The notes under the pieces were generated by a model. It searched no databases. It saw only the letters and a program-made list of their open reading frames with translations, and was not told where the DNA came from. A program made the position numbers and the translations under genes. This document shows, piece by piece, positions 40,577 to 49,493 of a DNA stretch of 55,896 bases. Every line of letters starts with the position of its first letter. The stretch's first letter is position 1. The DNA comes from Patescibacteria group bacterium UBA1370 (lineage in GTDB: Bacteria; Patescibacteriota; Microgenomatia; UBA1400; PJMF01), in NCBI GenBank assembly GCA_002306315.1, contig DBRK01000003.1:14587-70482 (forward strand), read 5' to 3'.

Positions 40577-43141
40577 ATGGATATCAACAAACTCACCACC
40601 AAATCAGCCGAAGCGCTGCAGGGTGCCATGCAGCTAGCCGGCAAACTTTCACATACAGAGATAAAACCACTGCACTTGGCTCTGGTGCTGACCGAACAAG
40701 CCGGTGGGGTAGTGCCAACGGTTTTACAAAAACTCAAAAAAGATCCTGGAGCAGTCAGTGCCGAGCTGAAACAAAAGCTCACCGAGCTGGCGACCAGCAG
40801 CGGACCAACTCAGGCTTATCTTGCGCCGGAATTGAAACAAGTTTTTGACCATGCCGAGGAGGAAGCCGCCAAACTTCAGGATGAGTTTGTCAGCACTGAG
40901 CATTTGCTGCTGACCTTGCTGGATCAAAAAAATATTCAGAGTATTTTTGACATTTCCAAAAAAGAAGTGGCTGAAATTCTTAAAGAAGTCCGCGGCAGCC
41001 AAAGGGTAGTCGATCGCGATCCGGAGGGCAAGTATCAGGCGTTGGAAAAATTTACCATTGATTTTACCCAGCTAGCCCGTGAAGGCAAGATCGACCCGGT
41101 GATTGGTCGGGACGCTGAGATCCGCCGGGTCTTGCAGATTCTCTCCCGCCGCACCAAGAACAACCCGGTGTTGGTTGGTGAGCCAGGAGTGGGCAAGACC
41201 GCGATTGTCGAGGGTTTGGCTAAAAAAATTATCGACCAGGATGTACCTGATCTGTTGAAAAATAAACGGATCTTAGCGTTAGACATGGGCGCGCTGGTGG
41301 CCGGAGCCAAATACCGCGGTGAATTTGAGGACCGTTTGAAAGCGGTGATTAAAGAAATCGAGGACAGCGACGGCGAAATCATTCTTTTCATTGACGAACT
41401 GCACACCATTGTCGGGGCAGGAGCGGCGGAGGGTTCTACCGATGCCGGCAACCTGCTGAAGCCGGCTTTGGCGCGCGGCAGCCTGCGGACTATCGGCGCC
41501 ACCACGCTGCGCGAGTACCGCCAGCACGTGGAAAAAGACGCAGCTCTGGAACGCCGCTTCCAGCCAGTGATGGTTGAGGAACCGAGTGTTGAGGACGCCA
41601 TTTCCATCCTCCGCGGCATCAAAGACAAATATGAAGCGCACCACGGAGTCCGCATTCGTGATAACGCCCTGGTGGCGGCGGTGACGCTCTCGGACCGCTA
41701 CATTGCCGATCGGTTTTTGCCCGACAAAGCTATAGATTTGATGGATGAGGCTGCCTCCGGCATCAAAATCGAGATCGACAGCAAGCCGGCGGCTTTGGAT
41801 CAGCTGGAACGCCGCATCCGCCAGCTGGAAATTGAGAAGCAAGCGCTTAAGAAAGAAGAGGACGAGACTTCTAAAAAACGGCTCGAGGATCTGGAAAAAG
41901 AGTTAGCCGGCCTAAAGGAAGAGTATTCCGGTTTGGAGCTGCACTGGCAGAATGAGAAAAAAGTCATTGACGGCATTAAGGACTTAAATGTCAAACTTGA
42001 TGAACTCCGTGAGGAGGCTGCCCGGGCAGAACGCAACCTGGATCTGCAGCGGGTGGCAGAGATAAATTACGGCGAAATTCCGGAAGCTCAAAAGAAACTG
42101 GAATCACTGCAGACGGAACTGGAAAAAGTCCAAGCCGGCCAGCAAATTCTCAAGGAAGAAGTCACCGAGGAAGATATTGCTGCGGTCGTGGCGCGCTGGA
42201 CCGGGATTCCGGTGGAAAAGATGCTAGCTGGCGAAAGTGAAAAACTGGCCCAGATGGAAGAAATCCTGGCTCAACAAGTGGTCGGCCAACGCCAGGCTCT
42301 GCGCGCCGTGGCTAATGCCGTCCGCCGCAGCCGCGCCGGCATCAAAGGAGAAGGCCGGCCAATCGGCTCTTTCCTGTTCTTGGGTCCGACCGGAGTCGGT
42401 AAAACCGAGACGGCGCGGGCGCTGGCGGACTTTCTCTTCAATGATCCGCAAACCATGATCCGCCTGGACATGAGTGAATACATGGAGCGGCACGCAGTAG
42501 CCAGGCTGATTGGCTCACCACCCGGGTATGTGGGCTATGAAGAGGGCGGCCAGCTAACTGAGGCGGTTCGCCGCCATCCTTACAGTGTGGTTCTGTTAGA
42601 CGAAATTGAAAAAGCCCACCCTGAGGTGTTTAACATTCTTTTGCAAGTTTTGGATGATGGCCGATTGACTGACGGCAAAGGCAGAACCGTGGATTTTAAA
42701 AACACGGTCATCATCATGACCTCCAATCTCGGCAGCAACCGAATCATGGAGCTGCAAGACAATCGGACAGAACTGGAAAAGGAGATTCAACAGCTGCTGC
42801 GCCAACATTTTCGGCCAGAATTCCTAAATCGCTTGGATGATGTAATTATTTTCGACCCGCTGAGTCAGGAAAATATCCGCGAGATTGTAAAATTACAGCT
42901 CCGGGAAGTTGATAAACGCCTCGAACCGAATAATATCAATTTGAATATCACCGATGCCGCAGTAGATTTGCTGGCCAAGCAGGGATTTGACCCGGTGTTT
43001 GGAGCCCGCCCCCTGAAGCGGCTCATGCAGACGGCCATCCTTGACGAGTTGTCGATGTTGATTATCGAGGGCAAAGTCGGGGCGGGCGACACTGTCACCG
43101 CTGATGTCGAGAAAGATAAAATCGTCCTCAAGAAAGATTAG
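40577..43141 (+). CDS. clpB: ATP-dependent disaggregase ClpB
   Basis: 854 residues. Clp N domain (residues 1-~145), first AAA+ module with GEPGVGKTAIVEG, FIDELHTIVGAG and ATTLREYRQHVEKDAALERRF, a long coiled-coil middle domain (~390-520, rich in Glu, Lys and Leu), and second AAA+ with GPTGVGKTETARALA, LLDEIEKAHPEVFNILLQVLDDGRLTD and FNRLDD-type LNRLDDVIIF. The long middle domain and lack of a ClpP-docking IGF/L loop favour ClpB over ClpC. It works with DnaK to rescue aggregated proteins. The CIRCE-like repeat upstream suggests HrcA control by heat. Confidence 0.95.
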   Translation: MDINKLTTKSAEALQGAMQLAGKLSHTEIKPLHLALVLTEQAGGVVPTVLQKLKKDPGAVSAELKQKLTELATSSGPTQAYLAPELKQVFDHAEEEAAKLQDEFVSTEHLLLTLLDQKNIQSIFDISKKEVAEILKEVRGSQRVVDRDPEGKYQALEKFTIDFTQLAREGKIDPVIGRDAEIRRVLQILSRRTKNNPVLVGEPGVGKTAIVEGLAKKIIDQDVPDLLKNKRILALDMGALVAGAKYRGEFEDRLKAVIKEIEDSDGEIILFIDELHTIVGAGAAEGSTDAGNLLKPALARGSLRTIGATTLREYRQHVEKDAALERRFQPVMVEEPSVEDAISILRGIKDKYEAHHGVRIRDNALVAAVTLSDRYIADRFLPDKAIDLMDEAASGIKIEIDSKPAALDQLERRIRQLEIEKQALKKEEDETSKKRLEDLEKELAGLKEEYSGLELHWQNEKKVIDGIKDLNVKLDELREEAARAERNLDLQRVAEINYGEIPEAQKKLESLQTELEKVQAGQQILKEEVTEEDIAAVVARWTGIPVEKMLAGESEKLAQMEEILAQQVVGQRQALRAVANAVRRSRAGIKGEGRPIGSFLFLGPTGVGKTETARALADFLFNDPQTMIRLDMSEYMERHAVARLIGSPPGYVGYEEGGQLTEAVRRHPYSVVLLDEIEKAHPEVFNILLQVLDDGRLTDGKGRTVDFKNTVIIMTSNLGSNRIMELQDNRTELEKEIQQLLRQHFRPEFLNRLDDVIIFDPLSQENIREIVKLQLREVDKRLEPNNINLNITDAAVDLLAKQGFDPVFGARPLKRLMQTAILDELSMLIIEGKVGAGDTVTADVEKDKIVLKKD

Positions 43142-43229
43142 ATTTTGCCGGGGTTGGCAGGAAGTTTTTGTGTTACAATATTACCTCTCGCGGCTAACCC
43201 GCGCCAAGTTTGCTGAAGATACCAGCAAT

Positions 43230-43303
43230 GGGTGACTAGCTCAGTTGGTTAGAGCGCAGTCCTGATAAGACTGAGGTCAATGGTTCGAATCCATTGTCAC
43301 CCA
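43230..43303 (+). tRNA. tRNA-Ile (anticodon GAT)
   Basis: Acceptor GGGTGAC/GTCACCC, D-arm GCTC..GAGC, anticodon arm CAGTC-CTGATAA-GACTG (GAT), T-loop TTCGAAT. Discriminator A, no encoded CCA. Confidence 0.95.
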
Positions 43304-43386
43304 CCTCGATTGCCTCTTCGAGCACACTCATCACTTAACATTAGGAAACCCGCCACCTGCCTTCAGCCCACAATTTGATTATACCC

Positions 43387-43415
43387 TTGCGCTTTAGCAG
43401 TCAAACAGTTAGAAT
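43387..43415 (+). promoter_or_regulatory. lon promoter
   Basis: TTGCGC, 17-nt spacer, TAGAAT (43410-43415); the ATG at 43424 is eight bases past the -10 box. No Shine-Dalgarno. Confidence 0.6.
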
Positions 43416-43423
43416 GCTAATTT

Positions 43424-46054
43424 ATGAAGGATGACGCCTCATCTAACACTGATTTGAACCAGGAAAAAATCAATGCAGCTGCCCGCGACCCCCAAGACAG
43501 CCGCGGCAAGCAGTTGGCCGAGACTATGCATAAACAAACCATTGGTGCTTTCACCCCTCAGGATCCAACCAGTAGCGGCAGCACGCCAAATGATGCGCCC
43601 AACCGACCGACACCTGAGCAAACAGAAGAGCTGTTAAGACTCCCGGCAATTCCCATTCGCGAAGGAGTGTTGTTTCCCAGCACCGAGTCGGTGCTGACCT
43701 TCGGCCGTAAGGTTTCCCTAAATGCCCTGAAAGCAGCCAATGGCGGCAAAAAACTAGTGGTCCTGGTTACCCAAAAGGACGCCAAAGTTGATTATCCAAC
43801 ACCGGAGGATCTCTACGAGGTTGGGACTTTGGCTATTATTGAAAAAACTCTCAAAACCGAGGACAGCGTCAATGCTTTAGTCAGGGGCATAGGCCGGGCA
43901 AGGATTGTTCAATATCTGGAAACCAGCCCAATGTTTACCGCCGAAGTGATGAAACTTCCCGACATCGAAACCGAAGATGAAGAAATGAAGGCAATGGTAG
44001 CACATTTGCAAAAAGAGTTCCGCAAAGCAGTGCACATGGGCAAGCCGGTGGAATTCTTAAACTTCATGAAATTGATGGGTGGAGTAACCCACGGCGAGCT
44101 GGTAGACCAGATTGCCAGCACTCTCAGCATCGAATCTGGCGACAAGCAGCATATTCTCGAGACAGTTTCCGTCAAAGAGCGGATGAAGTTAGTGATTAAA
44201 CACCTGGCTCACGAAATGAAGGTCTTGGAAATTGAGAAAGATGTTGTCCACAAAACGCAAGAAAAATTTGATAAAAGCATGCGTGAGAACATTCTCCGCG
44301 AACGCCTCAACACCATCAAACGCGAACTGGGCGAGCTGGATGATGAAGAGGAAGTAGTGGGCGAATACGAAAGACGCCTGAAAAAACTCCGGCTCGAGCC
44401 GGAAACAAAGAAAAAAATCGGCAAGGAAATTAAGCGGCTCCGCCAAATGTCGGTTAATAACCCGGAAGCAGGCTACATCCGCAGTTGGTTGGACACCATT
44501 TTCGAACTGCCTTGGAATGAGGAAAGTACCGCCGCTGTCGAGCTTACCAAAGCGGCAGAGGTCTTGGAAAAGAACCACTATGGTTTGGAGGAAGTCAAAG
44601 ACCGCGTTCTCGAATATATCGCGGTGATGCAGCTGCGCCAGCAACGAGCAAAATCTGGAGACGCTAAAACCGACAAAATTGGTCTGCCAACCATCCTCTG
44701 TTTCGTCGGGCCGCCGGGCGTAGGTAAAACCAGCATCGGCCGTTCCATTGCCGAAGCCATTGGCCGCCAATTCGTCAAGGTTTCCTTAGGCGGCATCAAG
44801 GATGAGGCTGAAATTCGCGGTCACCGGCGGACTTATGTGGGTGCCATGGCCGGCAAAATCATTTCCGGCATTAAAACTGCCGGCACTATCAATCCAGTGT
44901 TCATGCTCGACGAGGTTGATAAGATCGGCGGCGATTATAAAGGCGACCCATCGGCAGCCTTGCTGGAAGCCCTTGATCCGGAACAAAATAACCGCTTTGA
45001 AGACCATTACTTAGACGTGCCATTTGACCTGTCCAAAGTAATTTTCATTACTACCGCCAACCGGCTGGACACTATTCCACCGGCTTTGCGCGACCGTTTA
45101 GAAATCATCAACTACGCCGGCTACACCCAGGATGAAAAGTTTCATATAGCCAAACGGCATCTGCTGCCAAAGGTTCTGGAAGCCAACAGTCTCACCGAAG
45201 AACAGGTCAGTATTCCTGACGAAACCATTACCGCCATCATTGACCATTACACCAAAGAAGCTGGTGTCCGCAGTCTGGAACGCACTTTGAGCAAAATCAT
45301 GCGCAAGGTTGCTCGGGAACTGCTGGAGTCCGGCACTCAAAATCCCACCAAAAGAGGTAAGGCAAAAGCCAAATCCGATACTGACAAAGCTCAGGACCAG
45401 ACCATAGTTATCACCAGAGACAAACTGGAGGATTACCTGGGTCCGGAAAAATTTGATGTTGCCTTGGCAGAAGAGGCAGACGTCATCGGCCAAGCCACTG
45501 GTTTGGCATTCACCAGTGTCGGAGGCGATGTCCTCTTTATCGAAGTAGCCTTGACGCCAGGTAAAGGCGAAATCCGCCTCACCGGCACACTTGGAGATGT
45601 CATGAAGGAATCGGCGCAGGCTGCTCTGACTTATGTCAAATCCAACGCCAAGATTTTAGGTATTGATCAGGATCTGCTCAAAAAGACCGACGTCCACATC
45701 CACGTCCCCGAGGGCGCGGTGCCTAAGGACGGACCTTCAGCCGGTGTCACCATTACCACCGCTATTGTCTCGGCTTTCACCAATATTCCGGTCAAAAGAG
45801 ATGTAGCGATGACCGGCGAGGTAACATTGCGGGGTCGGGTGTTGCGGATTGGTGGGCTCAAGGAAAAGAGCATTGCCGCCCACCGGGCTGGCAGCAAAAC
45901 CGTCCTCATCCCCAAAGACAACATGCGCGACCTGATAAAGCTGCCTGACACGGTCAAAAAAGAAATCGTCTTTAAACCAGTCACTCATGTGTCCGAAGTG
46001 CTGATGGAAGCGCTGACCAAGCCCCCGGCCAGCTTCAAAAAACTCCAGAGCTAG
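43424..46054 (+). CDS. lon: ATP-dependent protease Lon
   Basis: 876 residues. A ~70-residue polar, probably disordered lead (Asp, Ser, Gln, Pro-rich) precedes the LON substrate-binding domain (LPAIPIREGVLFPSTES), a coiled coil, the AAA+ module (GPPGVGKTS, FMLDEVDKIGGDYKGDPSAALLEALDPEQN, TTANRLDTIPPALRDRLEII) and the Ser-Lys protease domain (PKDGPSAGVT with Ser772, GGLKEKSIAAHRAG with Lys813). A Lys/Ala-rich insert lies before the protease domain. Lon degrades damaged and regulatory proteins in the cytoplasm. All catalytic residues are present. Confidence 0.96.
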   Translation: MKDDASSNTDLNQEKINAAARDPQDSRGKQLAETMHKQTIGAFTPQDPTSSGSTPNDAPNRPTPEQTEELLRLPAIPIREGVLFPSTESVLTFGRKVSLNALKAANGGKKLVVLVTQKDAKVDYPTPEDLYEVGTLAIIEKTLKTEDSVNALVRGIGRARIVQYLETSPMFTAEVMKLPDIETEDEEMKAMVAHLQKEFRKAVHMGKPVEFLNFMKLMGGVTHGELVDQIASTLSIESGDKQHILETVSVKERMKLVIKHLAHEMKVLEIEKDVVHKTQEKFDKSMRENILRERLNTIKRELGELDDEEEVVGEYERRLKKLRLEPETKKKIGKEIKRLRQMSVNNPEAGYIRSWLDTIFELPWNEESTAAVELTKAAEVLEKNHYGLEEVKDRVLEYIAVMQLRQQRAKSGDAKTDKIGLPTILCFVGPPGVGKTSIGRSIAEAIGRQFVKVSLGGIKDEAEIRGHRRTYVGAMAGKIISGIKTAGTINPVFMLDEVDKIGGDYKGDPSAALLEALDPEQNNRFEDHYLDVPFDLSKVIFITTANRLDTIPPALRDRLEIINYAGYTQDEKFHIAKRHLLPKVLEANSLTEEQVSIPDETITAIIDHYTKEAGVRSLERTLSKIMRKVARELLESGTQNPTKRGKAKAKSDTDKAQDQTIVITRDKLEDYLGPEKFDVALAEEADVIGQATGLAFTSVGGDVLFIEVALTPGKGEIRLTGTLGDVMKESAQAALTYVKSNAKILGIDQDLLKKTDVHIHVPEGAVPKDGPSAGVTITTAIVSAFTNIPVKRDVAMTGEVTLRGRVLRIGGLKEKSIAAHRAGSKTVLIPKDNMRDLIKLPDTVKKEIVFKPVTHVSEVLMEALTKPPASFKKLQS

Positions 46055-46072
46055 GCTGAGTCCTAGGCGTGG

Positions 46073-46078
46073 TAAACT
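46073..46078 (+). promoter_or_regulatory. -10 box of PEGA lipoprotein gene
   Basis: TAAACT, exactly six bases before the ATG at 46085, within the 30-nt gap after lon. No Shine-Dalgarno. Confidence 0.45.
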
Positions 46079-46084
46079 ACTGGT

Positions 46085-47011
46085 ATGAGGAAAAGCCTCC
46101 TGTTTGTTGTTCTCCTCGGCGCGGTTATGTTGGCGGGTTGTAATCCTTTGCAGAAAAAACAAAAAGCCGGCCTGCAAATTGAGACCAACAACATTACCAG
46201 CACTGTCTTCATCAATGATACTTATCTGGAAAAAACACCACTCAAACAGCTGGGGTTGCAGCCAGGCACCTATCAGCTAACAATCCAGCCGGATGATCCC
46301 AAATACGTTGCCCACCAGACCACCATCACCTTGCGCGGCGGCACCCTGACCGCCGTAGCTTGGAAACCGGGAACCAGAGCTGAACTGAGTGGGGGAGTAA
46401 TCTACGAATTAGAACCAATCAAGGACAAAAAATCAGCTGAGGTTTCCATTGTCACCATTCCAGATGAGGCAATAGTTTCGCTGGATGGCGGGCAAAAAGA
46501 GTTTGCTCCGATGATTTTTACCAATCTCAATCCGGGAAAACACACCTTGATGTTAGTCCTGCCGTCTTATCAATCTCAGGAACTTAATATTGACGCCCTT
46601 GCTGGCTACCGGACGCTAGTGACTGCCAAACTCGCTAAAGAGGACCCATCAGCAGCTTCCGGAGAAAGCCTTACTACCGGCAACAATCAAAACTCAGCCA
46701 CAGAGAGCGCCGAGGCCTCACCGGAAACCGAGACCGCGACTTCTTCTGCCAGAACCAGAGCTTTAACCGGCACCCAGAGCCAGGAAATTCCTTTACCCAG
46801 AATTACAATTAAATCCACCAACTTCTTCCAAGCTGGAGAAGAAGTCCTCAGAGTCCGCGATCAAGCCGGAGCCCAAGGAAAAGAACTTGGCTTCGCTCCG
46901 GTCGGCAACAGTTATGCCTACTTTGGACAAACACTGAGTGGCTGGCATAAAATTTCCTTTAATGGCCAAGAAGGTTGGGTGAGCAGCCAATTTACCATCC
47001 TCGAGGAGTAA
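46085..47011 (+). CDS. Lipoprotein with two PEGA domains and a C-terminal SH3-like domain
   Basis: 308 residues. Lipobox VMLAGC at 14-19 marks lipid attachment at Cys19. Two PEGA-type beta domains follow: LQIETNNITSTVFINDTYLEKTPLKQ...LQPGTYQLTI and VSIVTIPDEAIVSLDGGQKEFAPMIF...LNPGKHTLML. After a Ser/Thr/Glu-rich linker (~190-235), an SH3b-like domain (VLRVRDQAGAQGKELGFAPVGNSYAYFG..GWHKISFNGQEGWVSSQF) ends the protein. Such proteins sit on the outer face of the membrane and bind cell-wall or surface glycan. The next gene, a membrane GT-C-like protein, begins 12 nt later. Confidence 0.83.
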   Translation: MRKSLLFVVLLGAVMLAGCNPLQKKQKAGLQIETNNITSTVFINDTYLEKTPLKQLGLQPGTYQLTIQPDDPKYVAHQTTITLRGGTLTAVAWKPGTRAELSGGVIYELEPIKDKKSAEVSIVTIPDEAIVSLDGGQKEFAPMIFTNLNPGKHTLMLVLPSYQSQELNIDALAGYRTLVTAKLAKEDPSAASGESLTTGNNQNSATESAEASPETETATSSARTRALTGTQSQEIPLPRITIKSTNFFQAGEEVLRVRDQAGAQGKELGFAPVGNSYAYFGQTLSGWHKISFNGQEGWVSSQFTILEE

Positions 47012-47023
47012 TCAATTCTGCCT

Positions 47024-48751
47024 ATGAAAAAACGGACATCGCCCAGCAATTGTTATGCCCGTTTTAGGCAAACTTTAAAATTGTCAATCAGGTGGCTGCG
47101 ACAAAACAAATTGGCTACAGCGATCTTGGCAGGGTGGAGCAGCTTCTTTATCTATCTCTGGTTGACAGTTTTAAAGATTGTCCCTGACGGTCATATGGTA
47201 GCCTTTCAAGACAAACTTTGGGGAGACTGGAGTCTGCACTTTCTGCTTGGCACTGCTTTTGCTGAGCGGGGTTGGCAAGTGCTGCAACACAGTCCGCTGC
47301 TGATTACCGAACCGCTCCGGTATCCGTTTGTGGCTGATTTTCTCTCCGGAGGCTTGATGAAACTTGGAATGGGTATGCTGCCTGCTTTTGTCTTGCCCAG
47401 CTTAATTTTTTCTTTAGCCGCTGTCTTTGCGCTTTTCATCTTTCAGCAGAAAATCTTCCGTTCTAGTAAAGTTGCGGCAGTTGCAGTTTGCTTCTTTTTC
47501 CTGGCTGGGGGAACAGGACTGCTGCAATTGATTCAGGAAAATATACAAACTGGTAATCTGGGGTTGGTAATCAGTAAACAACTCAGTCCTGCCACAGATA
47601 ACTTCAAGAAAAATATCGTCTGGATAGCACCGGTGAACAGTATGATTTTACCGCAGCGGGCGCTGACCATGGGTTTGCCGATAACGCTTGGTTTGTTGAT
47701 TTATTTTTACCGAGGCTTGCTCGATCAATGGACTGACAAAGGAAGTCAGAAGCGGCGGCGGCTCCTTGACCTAGCCGCAGCGGTTGCACTCGGCGTTTTA
47801 CCGATCATCCACACTCATTCTGCCATCGCCGCCGCCTTGATAATTTCATGCTGGTACCTGCTGGCAGTTTTTCAGAAAAGAAATATGGCTTTTGCCAGAT
47901 ATTGGGCAGCAATTGGGGTGGTTTCCCTGGTAACCGGCTTGGCTGTGACTAAGTCACTAATCAGCGGAGAACATCTCAATGGTTTTCTTGGCTGGCAACC
48001 CGGCTGGATGGCCGGACCATCCCTGATTTATTGGTTGATATTCTGGCTGCAAAATTTGGGAGTAGTGCTGCCAATGGCAATTGTCGGCTGGTGGTTGTTT
48101 CATCAAACATACCCCAAGCGGTCTGTTGTTTTCTTGCCTTTCGTGATAATTTTTGTACTAGCAAACCTAATCCGTTTCCAAGCTTGGGAGTGGGACAATA
48201 CCAAACTGCTACTCTGGTCGCTGGTTGCTGCCGCTGGTCTGGCAGCCTACAGCCTGCGAGCGCTTTGGAGACATTCGTCTTTAGGCAAAATTCTCGCTAT
48301 TCTGCTATTTCTCATAGCCACCACATCATCAGGTTATGACACCCTGAGGACACTCAGGGTAAATAGGGCTGGCTTCACTATGTATTCCGCTGACCAGCTT
48401 GAAGCTGCCGAGCGAATCCGCCGGCAGACACCTGCTGACAGTGTTTGGCTGACCCACGATTATCATCATCACTGGCTAATCACGTTGACGGGACGGCAGG
48501 CAGTCATGGCTTATAGCGGCTGGCTTTGGTCGCACGGTTACGATTATGCGGAAACCCAAACAGACATCGCTCAGATTTACTCAAACCCGGTGGACTCCCA
48601 ACACCTACTCAATAAATATGGTGTCACCCATATTCTAGTTGGACCTGAGGAAAGAGGGAATTTTGGAGTCAACGACCAGGATTTTGCAGCCAATTTCCCC
48701 CTATTGTTGGAGGGTCCGCACTATAAGGTTTTCCTGGCAACGGAAAAATAG
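47024..48751 (+). CDS. Multi-spanning GT-C-like membrane protein
   Basis: 575 residues with about eleven hydrophobic helices (first at ~33-52). The loop after helix 1 carries GDWSLHFLLGTAFAERGW, compatible with the acidic motif in the first outer loop of GT-C transferases. A C-terminal soluble part of ~140 residues (LRVNRAGFTMYSADQLEAAERIRRQTPADSVWL...YGVTHILVGPEE) is typical of this group. The likely role is transfer of sugar from a lipid-linked donor; donor and acceptor are unknown. Short spacing to the PEGA lipoprotein suggests co-transcription. Confidence 0.62.
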   Translation: MKKRTSPSNCYARFRQTLKLSIRWLRQNKLATAILAGWSSFFIYLWLTVLKIVPDGHMVAFQDKLWGDWSLHFLLGTAFAERGWQVLQHSPLLITEPLRYPFVADFLSGGLMKLGMGMLPAFVLPSLIFSLAAVFALFIFQQKIFRSSKVAAVAVCFFFLAGGTGLLQLIQENIQTGNLGLVISKQLSPATDNFKKNIVWIAPVNSMILPQRALTMGLPITLGLLIYFYRGLLDQWTDKGSQKRRRLLDLAAAVALGVLPIIHTHSAIAAALIISCWYLLAVFQKRNMAFARYWAAIGVVSLVTGLAVTKSLISGEHLNGFLGWQPGWMAGPSLIYWLIFWLQNLGVVLPMAIVGWWLFHQTYPKRSVVFLPFVIIFVLANLIRFQAWEWDNTKLLLWSLVAAAGLAAYSLRALWRHSSLGKILAILLFLIATTSSGYDTLRTLRVNRAGFTMYSADQLEAAERIRRQTPADSVWLTHDYHHHWLITLTGRQAVMAYSGWLWSHGYDYAETQTDIAQIYSNPVDSQHLLNKYGVTHILVGPEERGNFGVNDQDFAANFPLLLEGPHYKVFLATEK

Positions 48752-48761
48752 TTGATGCTGA

Positions 48762-49442
48762 TTACTTCACAGCCTGAACCAGTTTGACGAATTGTTCAGG
48801 TTTTAAGGAGGCGGTGGCTACTAGGGCGCCATCGGTCACCAACATATATTCGCCAATGTTTTCCTCAGTGACGCTGCCGCCGTAAAGCATCCTAATGTCG
48901 TCGCCAAAAGCGTCGCGGACTCTCTTTGACACCCGGCGAACCCGGCCGATATCTTCATTTAAGCCGGTGCCGATCGCTCCGGCAGGTTCGTAAGCAATAA
49001 TACATTGCTCCAGATATTCCTCGTCTATCACCGCCGCCTGCTCGTAAACAAAATCATGATCGACACAAACCACTGGGGTGATGCCGTGCTCAATGGCTTG
49101 AGTGACTTTACGGGCAACATCAGCATGGGTTTCATGGAAATATAGCCGGCGTTCGGAGTGGCCGACAATTGCGTATTTCACCGATAAACCAGACAAGTTA
49201 TATGCAGAAACTGCGCCGGTGTAACTGCCGGCTTCAAAAGGGCTGATATCTTGGACGGCAATTTCGATTCCAGCTTCCTCTGCTTTTTCCGCCACTGCCG
49301 GCAATAGCGGGTAGGGGGGAGCAACTACAACTTGTACGCCCTCTTCAAAACTGTCACGCTCAGCCTTGATAATGTCCAACCAGATACCGGCTTCCTTGAT
49401 GTTTTTTTGAGATTTCCAGTTGGCAATGATTAGTTTTGACAT
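48762..49442 (-). CDS. tpiA: Triose-phosphate isomerase, short form
   Basis: 226 residues against ~250, similar in length to archaeal forms. Catalytic motifs are present: IANWKS (Asn and Lys), IVGHSERR (His electrophile), IAYEPAGAIGTG (Glu base), and phosphate loop LYGGSV. The helices between His and Glu regions are trimmed. It interconverts dihydroxyacetone phosphate and glyceraldehyde-3-phosphate. Convergent with the upstream membrane gene (10-nt gap) and divergent from uvrD (51-nt gap). Confidence 0.95.
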   Translation of the reverse strand: MSKLIIANWKSQKNIKEAGIWLDIIKAERDSFEEGVQVVVAPPYPLLPAVAEKAEEAGIEIAVQDISPFEAGSYTGAVSAYNLSGLSVKYAIVGHSERRLYFHETHADVARKVTQAIEHGITPVVCVDHDFVYEQAAVIDEEYLEQCIIAYEPAGAIGTGLNEDIGRVRRVSKRVRDAFGDDIRMLYGGSVTEENIGEYMLVTDGALVATASLKPEQFVKLVQAVK

Positions 49443-49479
49443 AGTTAACGTACTATATCATTTTCAATTAATGGTGTGC

Positions 49480-49485
49480 TAGTAT
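49480..49485 (+). promoter_or_regulatory. -10 box of uvrD/pcrA
   Basis: TAGTAT, eight bases before the ATG at 49494; a GTG at 49476 overlaps the box and is not chosen. Confidence 0.4.
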
Positions 49486-49493
49486 GGGTTGCG